A stretch of DNA of 64,000 bases from Flavobacteriaceae bacterium (GTDB lineage: Bacteria > Bacteroidota > Bacteroidia > Flavobacteriales > Flavobacteriaceae): contig JABGUL010000027.1 of NCBI GenBank assembly GCA_018646605.1, positions 186,001 to 250,000 of the forward strand. Reading direction: 5' to 3'. The position numbers and the translations under genes were made by a program. How positions within the stretch are numbered: the first letter of the stretch is position 1; each line of letters starts with the position of its first letter. The notes under the pieces were generated by a model. It searched no databases, was not told the origin of the DNA, and saw nothing but the letters and a program-made list of their open reading frames with translations. Below are positions 52,870 through 63,389 of this stretch, piece after piece.

Positions 52870-53859
52870 CTATACTGCACCCCCAACAATAGCATCTACT
52901 ATTCTAGCGGCTAACCTTGCCGTGCAATGGTCTCTATCGTAAGTGGGGTTTAACTCCGCGATATCTACAGCAATTACTTTTTGACTTTTCATCAAGTATG
53001 CTAATGCCTTAAGAAAAAAATGTGGTGAAAACCCTAAGGGCGATGGGGCACTAACACCAGGGGCATATGCTGAAGAAAAACCATCTAAATCAATCGTAAG
53101 GTACACTATATCATTTTGATTTATGAACGTATCTAACTCCGCTTTAATCAACTCAAAGTTTGACAGCTCACAGGCTTCGCTAAGGAGGTAATGAACCTTT
53201 TTCTCTTGTGCAATTTTAAAAAGTTCTTTTGTATTAGAAGCTTGCTGGATTCCAATAGCCAGATAGGATGTCGTCTCTCCATATTCTGTAAGAATTTGAT
53301 TGAAAGGTGTTCCAGAATTCGGCTTACTGTCTACTGGCCGTAAATCAAAATGAGCATCAAAGTTTATAATCCCTATTTTATTACTTTTCTTAAAAACTAA
53401 CGCCTTGTGAATTCCCACAAAATGACCATAAGCAACATCATGACCTCCTCCAAGGATTATGGGAAATCCGCCTAAACGGATTGTTTGAGCAACAAATTCA
53501 GAAAGTGCTTCTTGACAAGTGTTTAAATCTCCTGCAGTACAAGTCAAGTTGCCATAATCAATAATCCGCTTTGAATGGTGATGATATGATAATGGTGCTA
53601 AATATGCTCGAATAGCATCAGGACCTTGGATTGCTCCAATTCTTCCCTTATTTCTTTTGACACCTTCTTCGCATGAATAACCTAAAAGCACGATATCATT
53701 TTTCTTATGATTCTTATTTTTAATATTTAAATCATAAAGTTCAACTTGCTGATACCAATATTGAACCCCTAGTTGTGATGGAGACTCCCTACCCGTCCAC
53801 AAAGATTTTTTTGGTGCTGAATAAATATCTAGATGCGGACTGATGTTAATGGATTCCAT
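52870..53859 (-). CDS. hutG: Formimidoylglutamase, arginase family
   Basis: A 329-residue member of the arginase/agmatinase/formimidoylglutamase family. Manganese-site motifs: GGGHDVAYGHF (near residue 137), NFDAHFDLRP (near 167) and TIDLDGFSSAYAPGVSAPSPLG (near 253). Position as the fourth gene after hutH, hutU and hutI makes formimidoylglutamate hydrolysis (to glutamate and formamide) the likely reaction. The gene lies 5 nt after hutI. Sequence alone would not separate it from other ureohydrolases; context decides. Confidence 0.88.
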   Translation of the reverse strand: MESINISPHLDIYSAPKKSLWTGRESPSQLGVQYWYQQVELYDLNIKNKNHKKNDIVLLGYSCEEGVKRNKGRIGAIQGPDAIRAYLAPLSYHHHSKRIIDYGNLTCTAGDLNTCQEALSEFVAQTIRLGGFPIILGGGHDVAYGHFVGIHKALVFKKSNKIGIINFDAHFDLRPVDSKPNSGTPFNQILTEYGETTSYLAIGIQQASNTKELFKIAQEKKVHYLLSEACELSNFELIKAELDTFINQNDIVYLTIDLDGFSSAYAPGVSAPSPLGFSPHFFLKALAYLMKSQKVIAVDIAELNPTYDRDHCTARLAARIVDAIVGGAV

Positions 53860-53864
53860 TATAT

Positions 53865-55106
53865 TTAGTTACTAATTGATTTTCCATTTAAAAATACCTG
53901 CTCAATAAAATTAGATCCAAATGCGTAAGGCAATTCAACATAGGAAGAAATAGGTTTAGTTAAAATAAGGTTTGCTTTTTTTCCTTTTGTTATTGAACCA
54001 ACTTCATCTTGAATATCCATTGCATAAGCCCCGTTAATGGTTGCAGCATTAATTGCTTCTTCAGGGGTCATTTTCATTTTAATACATGCCGCAGATACAA
54101 TGAAATTCATATTTCCTGAAGGAGCTGATCCTGGATTGTAATCGGATGCCAAAGCCAAAGGCAAACCAGCATTTATAATTTTTCGTGCTGGAGTAAATGG
54201 TATTCCTAAAAAATAAGAACACCCAGGCAAAGCCACAGGTATTGTTTTGCTGTTTTTAAGTGCCTCTATATCGTCTTCGGTTATATGTTCTAAATGATCA
54301 ACAGAACGAGCGTTATATTTTACTGCAAGACTAACACCTCCAATTGCATTGAATTGATTTACATGGAGCTTTGGGATTAAGCCATAATCTTTTGCTTCTT
54401 TTAACACTTGTTTTGTATCGGCTATTGAAAAGTATCCTTTTTCACAAAACACATCAATTGCTGTTGCTAAATTCTCTTTTTTGATTACAGGCAAAACTTT
54501 AGTTAACATATCATTTAAAAAAGCGGTAGTATCCCCAGCAAAATTCTTTGGAAGTGCATGAGCGGCTAAAAACGTCGCCTTAATAGGTATAGGATATTCT
54601 TTTTTAAAACGTTTAATTACTCGTAACATTTTCAATTCAGACTCCGGAGAGAGACCATACCCTGATTTAATTTCAATTGCCCCTGTACCTAGGGCCATTA
54701 CTTCTTCCAAGCGTACTTTACTTTGTTCATATAAATCATTTTCAGAAGTAGTCTGAAGCGTTTTAGCAGAATTTAAAATCCCTCCTCCATTAGCAGCGAT
54801 TTCTTCATAACTAAGTCCATTGATTCTATCTTTAAATTCTTCTTCTCGACTCCCTGCATATACTATATGGGTGTGAGAGTCACACCAAGCAGGTAAAATC
54901 ATTTTACCTTTTGCATCTATCACCTCAAGCATCGATTCCTTTGGACATTCATGCATCGGACCGAAAGCAAAAATCCTATCCGCATCAATTAATAAATACG
55001 CATTCTTTATCGTAGGCAATAATTTCATTGCCTTCCCAGCAACATAGGAAACAGAAGCTTCGCGAATTTGCACTAATTCTTTAATGTTTATAAAAAGTGT
55101 TTTCAT
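53865..55106 (-). CDS. hutI: Imidazolonepropionase
   Basis: A 413-residue amidohydrolase-superfamily enzyme that opens imidazolonepropionate to formimidoylglutamate, step three of histidine degradation. Motifs: LPAWCDSHTHIVYAGSREEEF with the HTH metal pair (near residues 77-79), AIEIKSGYGL, FLAAHALP (near 177), KLHVNQFNAIGG, VDHLEHI and the Asp of ALASDYNPGSAPSGN (near 320). Order and length match HutI. It starts directly after the hutU stop, with no gap. Confidence 0.96.
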   Translation of the reverse strand: MKTLFINIKELVQIREASVSYVAGKAMKLLPTIKNAYLLIDADRIFAFGPMHECPKESMLEVIDAKGKMILPAWCDSHTHIVYAGSREEEFKDRINGLSYEEIAANGGGILNSAKTLQTTSENDLYEQSKVRLEEVMALGTGAIEIKSGYGLSPESELKMLRVIKRFKKEYPIPIKATFLAAHALPKNFAGDTTAFLNDMLTKVLPVIKKENLATAIDVFCEKGYFSIADTKQVLKEAKDYGLIPKLHVNQFNAIGGVSLAVKYNARSVDHLEHITEDDIEALKNSKTIPVALPGCSYFLGIPFTPARKIINAGLPLALASDYNPGSAPSGNMNFIVSAACIKMKMTPEEAINAATINGAYAMDIQDEVGSITKGKKANLILTKPISSYVELPYAFGSNFIEQVFLNGKSISN

Positions 55107-57119
55107 CTAAAACAAATTTTTTAAAAGCGAATCATCTACTAGGTTAGGTAAAGTTACCTTTAAATTTGGCGTTCGATCCATTTCGCGCTTAATTGCAAAC
55201 AGAGCTTCTTTATTTCGAGCCCAACTTCGACGTGCTACTCCATTATTTACATCGAAAAACAACATGCTTTTTAATTGCTCCTCTGCTACAGGACTTCCGT
55301 CCAAAAGCATTCCAAAACCTCCGTTTATAACTTCGCCCCAGCCTACTCCTCCTCCATTGTGAATAGAAACCCAGGTAGCTCCTCTAAAACTATCCCCGAT
55401 AACATTATGGATCGACATATCGGCAGTGAATTTACTTCCATCATAAATATTTGAGGTTTCTCGATATGGAGAATCTGTTCCGCTTACATCATGGTGATCG
55501 CGCCCTAAAACAACAGCTCCTATTTCACTGTTAGCAATAGCTTTGTTAAAAGCTTGCGCAATTTTAATGCGCCCTTCAGCATCGGCATATAAAATTCTTG
55601 CTTGTGATCCCACAACCATTTTATTTTTGTTAGCTTCCTCAATCCACTTTATGTTGTCATTGAGTTGCAATTTGATTTCTGGAGGTGCAGATAGGCTAAT
55701 TTCTTTTAATACGTTAAGGGCTATAGTATCTGTCTTCTCTAGATCTGATGGATTGCCTGATGTACAAACCCACCTGAACGGACCAAAACCAAGATCAAAA
55801 CACATTGGACCCAATATGTCTTGAACATAGGAGGGGTATTTAAAATCAATCTTATTTTCTTTCATTACCGTCGCCCCTGCTCGAGAAGATTCCAATAAAA
55901 AAGCATTCCCATAATCAAAAAAATAAGTTCCTTTATCAGTATGTTTTTGAATGATTGCAACATGACGCCGCAACGATTCTTGAACCTTCACTTTAAAGGC
56001 TTCAGGCTCTTCTTTTAACAGAGTATTTGATTCTTCAAGGGTAAGACCAACAGGATAATATCCACCGGTCCATGGTATGTGTAAGGACGTTTGATCCGAT
56101 CCGATATGAACGTAAATTCCTTCAGTATAAAATTGCTCCCAAACGTCAACCACATTACCTATGTATGCAATTGATAGGACTTCATGAGTTTCAATTGCTT
56201 TTTTAACTCGTTGTATCAGAAAATCCATATCCTGAGTCAATTCATCAACCCATCCTTGTCGATGCCTTTTTTTGGCTGCCTTTGAATTGACTTCTGCGCA
56301 AACGGTAATACACCCACAGATATTTCCAGCTTTTGGTTGAGCGCCACTCATTCCTCCCAAACCTGACGTCAAAAACACCTTTCCTTTAATTTGTTCTGTT
56401 TCGTTTAAAATTTTACGAAAAGCATTTAAAATAGTTATTGTCGTTCCATGTACAATTCCTTGTGGTCCTATGTACATAAACGATCCTGCCGTCATTTGCC
56501 CGTACTGCGTTACTCCAAGGGCATTAAACTTTTCCCAATGATCTGGCTTTGAGTAGTTGGGAATCATCATACCGTTGGTAGCCACCACGCGAGGAGCCTT
56601 TTGTGAAGATGGAAAAAGACCCATAGGATGACCTGAATAAAGGTGCAAGGTTTGTTCCTCTGTCATTTGCGCTAAGTAAGAAAGAGTAAGTAAGTATTGT
56701 GCCCAATTTTGAAATACCGCTCCGTTTCCTCCGTAGGTGATTAGTTCTTCCGGATGTTGAGCTATAGCAGGATCTAAATTGTTTTGGATCATAAGCATTA
56801 TTGCTGCTGCTTGTTTTGATTTTGCTGGATACTCTGATAGCGGTCTAGCATAAAGATCATATTTAGGTTTGAAACGATACATATAGATCCTTCCATAATC
56901 TTGTAATTCTTTTGCAAATTCTATAGCCAATTCAGGATGCCATGCTTTTGGGAAATATCGTAGTGCGTTACGTACAGCTAATATTTTTTCTTCCTCAGAC
57001 AAAATATCTTTTCGCTTTGGAGCACGATTAACTTCCTCATAAAATCCATGTTTCGGAGGCAATTTGTTTGGGATTCCCCGGAGGATTGCAGTTTGAAAAG
57101 CGGTAAGTGATTTTTCCAT
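55107..57119 (-). CDS. hutU: Urocanate hydratase
   Basis: A 670-residue urocanate hydratase (urocanate to imidazolonepropionate, tightly bound NAD). Motifs: ITYGGNGAVFQNWAQYLLTLSYL (near residue 126), SGHPMGLFP, QMTAGSFMYIGPQGIVHGT (near 208), FLTSGLGGMSGAQPKAGNICG (near 248) and the late HHDVSGTDSPYRETSN and HNGGGVGWG. It is the longer form seen in Bacteroidota and animals, compared with about 555 residues in Pseudomonas and Bacillus. It shares one base with the hutH stop, so the two are translationally coupled. Confidence 0.96.
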   Translation of the reverse strand: MEKSLTAFQTAILRGIPNKLPPKHGFYEEVNRAPKRKDILSEEEKILAVRNALRYFPKAWHPELAIEFAKELQDYGRIYMYRFKPKYDLYARPLSEYPAKSKQAAAIMLMIQNNLDPAIAQHPEELITYGGNGAVFQNWAQYLLTLSYLAQMTEEQTLHLYSGHPMGLFPSSQKAPRVVATNGMMIPNYSKPDHWEKFNALGVTQYGQMTAGSFMYIGPQGIVHGTTITILNAFRKILNETEQIKGKVFLTSGLGGMSGAQPKAGNICGCITVCAEVNSKAAKKRHRQGWVDELTQDMDFLIQRVKKAIETHEVLSIAYIGNVVDVWEQFYTEGIYVHIGSDQTSLHIPWTGGYYPVGLTLEESNTLLKEEPEAFKVKVQESLRRHVAIIQKHTDKGTYFFDYGNAFLLESSRAGATVMKENKIDFKYPSYVQDILGPMCFDLGFGPFRWVCTSGNPSDLEKTDTIALNVLKEISLSAPPEIKLQLNDNIKWIEEANKNKMVVGSQARILYADAEGRIKIAQAFNKAIANSEIGAVVLGRDHHDVSGTDSPYRETSNIYDGSKFTADMSIHNVIGDSFRGATWVSIHNGGGVGWGEVINGGFGMLLDGSPVAEEQLKSMLFFDVNNGVARRSWARNKEALFAIKREMDRTPNLKVTLPNLVDDSLLKNLF

Positions 57120-58612
57120 TAGCGAACAATAAAGGTTTGATTTTGAATCATCTTAATTAGAGTTTGAATGTCCTCTTTGAGCAGACGATCCTCTTCAAGT
57201 TTAAGTACCTGATTCCGGAGGAGTTGGTAGTTTTCTTGAATCAAAGCACTACACTTAATGCCACCCCGAAATTCTAGTGCTTGGGCAGCATACATCAATT
57301 CTATAGCGAGAATTTTTTCAAGATTCCCTAAAATTTGATTGAATTTACGTCCTGAAATACTTCCCATAGACACATGATCTTCTTGTCCTAACGAGGTTGG
57401 TATACTGTCAGCACTCGCAGGAAAACATAGGGATTTGTTTTCAGTCACTAAAGCTGCAGTGGTATATTGAGGAATCATAAAGCCAGAGTTTAATCCACCT
57501 TTTTCTGTCAATAAGCGAGGCAATCCGTATTTCCCCTCAAGCATTAAATAACATCGGCGATCAGAAACATTACCTAACTCTGAAGCGGCAATAGAACAAT
57601 AATCAAGTGCCATTGCTAGGGGCTGACCATGAAAATTACCCCCAGAAATTATTTCTTCTTCATTCAGAAGAATAGGATTATCGGTAACTGCATTTAATTC
57701 AATTGTTGCAAGTTTTTTAAGGTGTTTGAATGCATTGCGTGAAGCGCCATGAACTTGGGGAATACACCGAATTGAATAGGGATCCTGAACCCGTGAACAA
57801 TTTTTGTGTGCATCAAGATTATCTGAGCCTTCTAACAGTAAGCGCATACGTTTTGCAACTTTAAGTGAACCTTTAAAGGGTCTTATTTCATGTAGGGCTG
57901 ATTTAAAAGGGGCTGCACTCCCCTGAAGTCCCTCCAGGCTCATGGCGCCAGCTACATCCGCAAGATCAGCCAGATAGTTTATTTTCTGTAAACCAAATAA
58001 TGCATGGGCTAATATAAATTGAGTTCCGTTTATTAAGGCTAGCCCTTCTTTTGCTTCTAAAACAATGGGGGCTAAACCATAATTGTTTAAAACTTTTTTA
58101 GCGGAAACAATGTGTTTTCCTTCCCAAAACTCTCCTTCACCTATGAGTGGTAAAAATAAATGTGCCAAAGGTGCTAAATCACCTGAAGCTCCAACAGAAC
58201 CTTGCTCAGGAACGACAGGAAGCAGGTCGTTTTCAATAAAAAAAAGGATGCGTTCAATTACAGTGAGTCGGATTCCAGAATACCCTTGACAAAGTGCATG
58301 TACTTTACATATCATCATTATTTTGGACAACAAGGGTAGAATAGGATCTCCTACCCCTACTGCGTGTGAGATTAATAAATTTCGCTGTAATTTTTTAGTT
58401 TCATTTTCAGAAATCAAAGTGTCACATAGAGGGCCAAACCCTGTATTGATTCCATATACAGTCCTTCCAAAATGAACTACTTTGTGAACAATAGCATTGC
58501 TTTTTTCTACTTTTGATTTGATTTCAGGAATCAATACTCCTTTGGTCTTTCCCTGTGCAAGCGCAAATGTTTTTTTTAAGGTGAGTTTTTCCTTGCCGTA
58601 ATTAAAGGTCAT
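57119..58612 (-). CDS. hutH: Histidine ammonia-lyase
   Basis: A 497-residue enzyme that removes ammonia from histidine to give urocanate, the first step of the Hut pathway. The Ala-Ser-Gly that forms the MIO cofactor is in GSVGASGDLAPLAHL (near residue 140), preceded by YGINTGFGPL (near 53); GLALINGTQ (near 190) and NPILLNEEEIISGGNFHGQPLAMALD follow. I place the start at ATG 58612 (MTFNYGKEKLTL); the longer frame to 58669 runs through the promoter. It is first in the hutHUIG operon and divergent from a LysR-type gene. Confidence 0.95.
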   Translation of the reverse strand: MTFNYGKEKLTLKKTFALAQGKTKGVLIPEIKSKVEKSNAIVHKVVHFGRTVYGINTGFGPLCDTLISENETKKLQRNLLISHAVGVGDPILPLLSKIMMICKVHALCQGYSGIRLTVIERILFFIENDLLPVVPEQGSVGASGDLAPLAHLFLPLIGEGEFWEGKHIVSAKKVLNNYGLAPIVLEAKEGLALINGTQFILAHALFGLQKINYLADLADVAGAMSLEGLQGSAAPFKSALHEIRPFKGSLKVAKRMRLLLEGSDNLDAHKNCSRVQDPYSIRCIPQVHGASRNAFKHLKKLATIELNAVTDNPILLNEEEIISGGNFHGQPLAMALDYCSIAASELGNVSDRRCYLMLEGKYGLPRLLTEKGGLNSGFMIPQYTTAALVTENKSLCFPASADSIPTSLGQEDHVSMGSISGRKFNQILGNLEKILAIELMYAAQALEFRGGIKCSALIQENYQLLRNQVLKLEEDRLLKEDIQTLIKMIQNQTFIVR

Positions 58613-58632
58613 ATTAAAAAGATTGAGTTTTT

Positions 58633-58660
58633 TAAAAATACCACTATATTTAATACCCAA
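58633..58660 (-). promoter_or_regulatory. Promoter of the hut operon
   Basis: On the minus strand TTG (58658-58660), 17 nt, TATTTTTA (58633-58640) matches the Bacteroidota consensus except for the last base. The hutH ATG is 20 nt beyond. The divergent regulator starts 30 nt on the other side. A short direct repeat, CCAAT-AAGA-CCAAT, overlaps the TTG side and could hold a regulator; this is only suggestive. Confidence 0.55.
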
Positions 58661-58690
58661 TAAGACCAATATTTATAATAATCAATAGCT

Positions 58691-59602
58691 ATGAGTTATC
58701 AATTGGAATACAGGCATCTTCGATATTTTTTAGCTGTAGCAGAAGATCTTCACTTTAGAAAAGCTTCGGAAAGACTTTTTATTTCCCAACCTGGGTTGAG
58801 TAAACAGATCAAAGAGTTGGAAGATCACCTAGGGGTTCAACTTTTAGAAAGACACAGCAGGAAAGTTTCATTAACTCCCTCGGGAAGCTACCTTAAGGAG
58901 GAGCTAAAACGTTCTTTCCAGAAGCTGGATTACATACTAGAACACAGCAAACTATTGGATCGTGGCATGGTAGGGAATTTAAAATTAGGCTATGTAGGTT
59001 CTGCCATGCAGCATATTATACCAAATTTATTACTGAAATTTAAAAAGCAACATCCCAAAATCTTATTCAATTTAAAAGAAATGGACAACCAGGCACAGGT
59101 TGAAGGTTTGCTGTCAAATGAAATTGATCTTGCATTTGTACGGCTGGAAAATTTTCCTAGAGGACTAAAAGCAAATATTGTATTGCGGGAACCTTTCTGT
59201 TTAGTGTTGCCTGAAAACCATCCTATAGGCACTCATAATTTTAAAAGTTTAGCTCAGTTTAAAAACGAATCGTTCATATTATTTGATCAAAGATACAGCC
59301 CTTCCTATTTTTATAAAGTAATGCAACTATTTGATGATAGTGGGTTTCAGCCCAAAATATCACATAACACGATTCACTCCAACACCATTTATAAGTTAGT
59401 AGAAAATTACTTTGGAATTTCCATCATTCCCAATTCCTTAAAGACAGACATCAATCAAAAAGTGAAGTTTATTGACCTGAATTATCTTCCGCATCGAACC
59501 AAACTTTCAGTCGTTTGGAATCAAAACAATAGAAACCCTGCACTTCAAAATATACTGGAACTTATAACAACTTCAAGTGTCATCAAAAACGTTTTATCTT
59601 AA
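58691..59602 (+). CDS. LysR family transcriptional regulator (candidate hut regulator)
   Basis: A 303-residue LysR-type regulator. The N-terminal winged helix-turn-helix is clear: LEYRHLRYFLAVAEDLHFRKASERLFISQPGLSKQIKELEDHLG pattern over residues 5-48, in segments typical of the family, followed by the linker helix and a two-lobed inducer-binding domain (ending near residue 295). It is divergent from hutH with a 78-nt spacer, the usual arrangement for a LysR regulator and its target, so it probably controls hutHUIG, perhaps with urocanate or histidine as inducer. Known hut regulators are HutC (GntR) and HutP, so a LysR type is uncommon. Confidence 0.92.
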   Translation: MSYQLEYRHLRYFLAVAEDLHFRKASERLFISQPGLSKQIKELEDHLGVQLLERHSRKVSLTPSGSYLKEELKRSFQKLDYILEHSKLLDRGMVGNLKLGYVGSAMQHIIPNLLLKFKKQHPKILFNLKEMDNQAQVEGLLSNEIDLAFVRLENFPRGLKANIVLREPFCLVLPENHPIGTHNFKSLAQFKNESFILFDQRYSPSYFYKVMQLFDDSGFQPKISHNTIHSNTIYKLVENYFGISIIPNSLKTDINQKVKFIDLNYLPHRTKLSVVWNQNNRNPALQNILELITTSSVIKNVLS

Positions 59603-59646
59603 TCTAACATATTTTTATTAAGTTTATAGTACTATTTATTGAAACT

Positions 59647-60231
59647 GTGCAGACGTATCCTATCCAAAAGATAAAAGAAAACGCTCTTAAATTATTAAAA
59701 GGAGTCTCTCCTATTTATACCTACCACTCAATAGATCATACCCTTTATGTATTAGAAGTATCCCTCAAGATTGGAAAGTATTATAAGCTTTCCATACTGG
59801 AACTAGAATTGATACAGATTGCAGCGTTATTTCATGATATAGGATATTTAGATGGTCCACAAGATCATGAGCAGAAAAGCTGCAGTTATGTTGAGAAAGA
59901 AATGGAAAAGTATAAGATCAAAAAAGAACACCTTACACTCATCCAGCAAATGATCATGTCAACTAAAATCCCTCAGCAACCTAAATCCCTTCTTGATCGC
60001 ATTATTGCGGATGCTGATTTAGAATATATTGGCACAAATAGTTTTTGGGAAACTGGCGAAAAGTTATTCCAAGAAATTAAGTTTTCAAATCCAACCTTTA
60101 CAACCGAGGAATGGAATAGAATTCAGTTTAAGTTTTTAAGTGACCACATTTTTCATACCTCTTACTGTAAAAGGTATAAGCAGAAACGTAAGGAAAAGTA
60201 CATCAACGAATTGAAAACGATGATTTTGTGA
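59647..60231 (+). CDS. HD domain-containing protein
   Basis: A 194-residue protein with an HD metal-dependent phosphohydrolase domain: YHSIDHTLYVLEVSL (His and Asp near residues 27-32), LFHDIGYLDGPQDHEQKS (the HD pair near 59-60) and IIADADLEYIG (near 117). The start is a GTG at 59647. Substrate is unknown; relatives act on nucleotides or cyclic nucleotides. No signal or membrane segment. It follows the LysR gene by 44 nt but has no clear functional link to histidine use. Confidence 0.85.
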   Translation: MQTYPIQKIKENALKLLKGVSPIYTYHSIDHTLYVLEVSLKIGKYYKLSILELELIQIAALFHDIGYLDGPQDHEQKSCSYVEKEMEKYKIKKEHLTLIQQMIMSTKIPQQPKSLLDRIIADADLEYIGTNSFWETGEKLFQEIKFSNPTFTTEEWNRIQFKFLSDHIFHTSYCKRYKQKRKEKYINELKTMIL

Positions 60232-60263
60232 AGTAATTAAAAGTAAACCCTATTCTACCGGTT

Positions 60264-61943
<1,680 letters not shown>

Positions 61944-61993
61944 TTAACTTCAAGCTAAGATTTTTTAATCGTTTAAAATGTTATTTTTGATTT

Positions 61994-63379
61994 GTGATTC
62001 GAAAAATATTATTTAGTGTTCTTATTTTAGTTCTTTGTATTGCTTGCCATTCCAAACAATACGAACGAACGGGAATATTCTTTGGTGGACAGATCATCAA
62101 TCCTTCGTCACGTTCAGTGGCCTTTTATCAAGGAAACAAAGTGGTAGATCTACTGGATCTTGATAAAAATTTGCGCTTTCAAAAAAAGTTTGATTCCATA
62201 GGAAGTGGAATCTATAAGTTAGAGCACCTCCCAGAGTATCAAACCGTATTACTTGAAGAGAAAGACAGCCTGTGGGTAAGAATAAACGCTGCTGCTTTTG
62301 ATGAGTCGATTGTTTTTTCTGGGGTTGGTGCCTCCAAAAATAACTTTTTAATGGAGTTGATTTTAAAGCAAAAGTCGGAATCCGATTACCTCTCTACTAA
62401 ATATGCTAATAGTAGTTTGACTTTTAACTCCATTTTGGACTCCTTACTTTTTGAAAAAAAAGAGTTGTGGATACAGATGGATTCGGTTAATACCCTCTCT
62501 CCTATTGCCCAAAAAGTTACACAAGCCGCCTATGTCTATCATTATGCAAACATCCGAGAGCGTTATGCCTTGCTGCGTGGAGCTCAGCGGTCTGTTGAAG
62601 AAGATAGTCTCTTTTTTGGTTTCAGAAAGTTTTTGAATTATGGGGATAATGATTTAGCTTTTTTTGACCCCTACGTCAATTACATTTTAAATTTTATTAG
62701 TCAAAAAGCCATAGATCCTAGCAAGCCTTATTTTAAACAAAAACAAACCACAGAATTTAACATCCAAAGACTAAAGGTTTTAGATCAAGGGATTAAAGGA
62801 ACACTGTTGCGGAATAATCTGGCACGTGCCATTGCTTTTGAGGAAATACTAACCTTTGAGAATCACGGACAACACGAACGTTTTCTACAGTATTATGCAA
62901 CGATAAACAATTCACCCATTTACCTTGCCGAAATACTCGCCCTTCACAATAAGATCAGCAGCATGGAACCAAACAATCCCTTGCCAAAGATCGCCCTTCA
63001 AAATGTATCTCGTAAAACCGTTAGTAGCGCAAGCATTTTGAATAATAAAACTACCGTACTCTATTTCTGGTCTCAAACTCAAATGAATCATTATAAAAAT
63101 ACTCTTGAACGATCCAAGCTCCTCCAAGAACGATACCCCAACATTCGTTTTGTTGGAATCTGTATACAACCCTTTAATAGCATGGTAGATCAAGTACAGA
63201 AAATGATGGAAATCAATCCTGAAGATCAGTTTTCTCTGGTTGATTTTGAAAAAGCAAGTGAGGCCTGGGTGCTAACCTTACTAAACAAAGCAATTATCTT
63301 AGATGCTAAAGGTAAAATCATTGAAGGTTTTGGGAATTTCTCTGATGCAACTTTTGAAAAATCCCTAGAAGACCTTTAG
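61994..63379 (+). CDS. Thioredoxin-fold lipoprotein lacking CxxC
   Basis: A 461-residue predicted lipoprotein: signal ending LCIAC with Cys18. Residues 25-330 form a DUF4369/TlpA-associated type region rich in helices. The last 120 residues look like a thioredoxin fold (TTVLYFWSQTQMNHYKN, then FVGICIQPF, and LLNKAIILDAKGKIIEGFG with a family-like cis-Pro position replaced). The redox motif WCxxC is missing: the place reads WSQTQM. It is therefore unlikely to be an oxidoreductase and may bind a partner. The start is a GTG at 61994, just 4 nt beyond a TATTTTTG box (61982-61989), so the transcript start is unclear. Confidence 0.75.
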   Translation: MIRKILFSVLILVLCIACHSKQYERTGIFFGGQIINPSSRSVAFYQGNKVVDLLDLDKNLRFQKKFDSIGSGIYKLEHLPEYQTVLLEEKDSLWVRINAAAFDESIVFSGVGASKNNFLMELILKQKSESDYLSTKYANSSLTFNSILDSLLFEKKELWIQMDSVNTLSPIAQKVTQAAYVYHYANIRERYALLRGAQRSVEEDSLFFGFRKFLNYGDNDLAFFDPYVNYILNFISQKAIDPSKPYFKQKQTTEFNIQRLKVLDQGIKGTLLRNNLARAIAFEEILTFENHGQHERFLQYYATINNSPIYLAEILALHNKISSMEPNNPLPKIALQNVSRKTVSSASILNNKTTVLYFWSQTQMNHYKNTLERSKLLQERYPNIRFVGICIQPFNSMVDQVQKMMEINPEDQFSLVDFEKASEAWVLTLLNKAIILDAKGKIIEGFGNFSDATFEKSLEDL

Positions 63380-63389
63380 TCTTCAGTAT

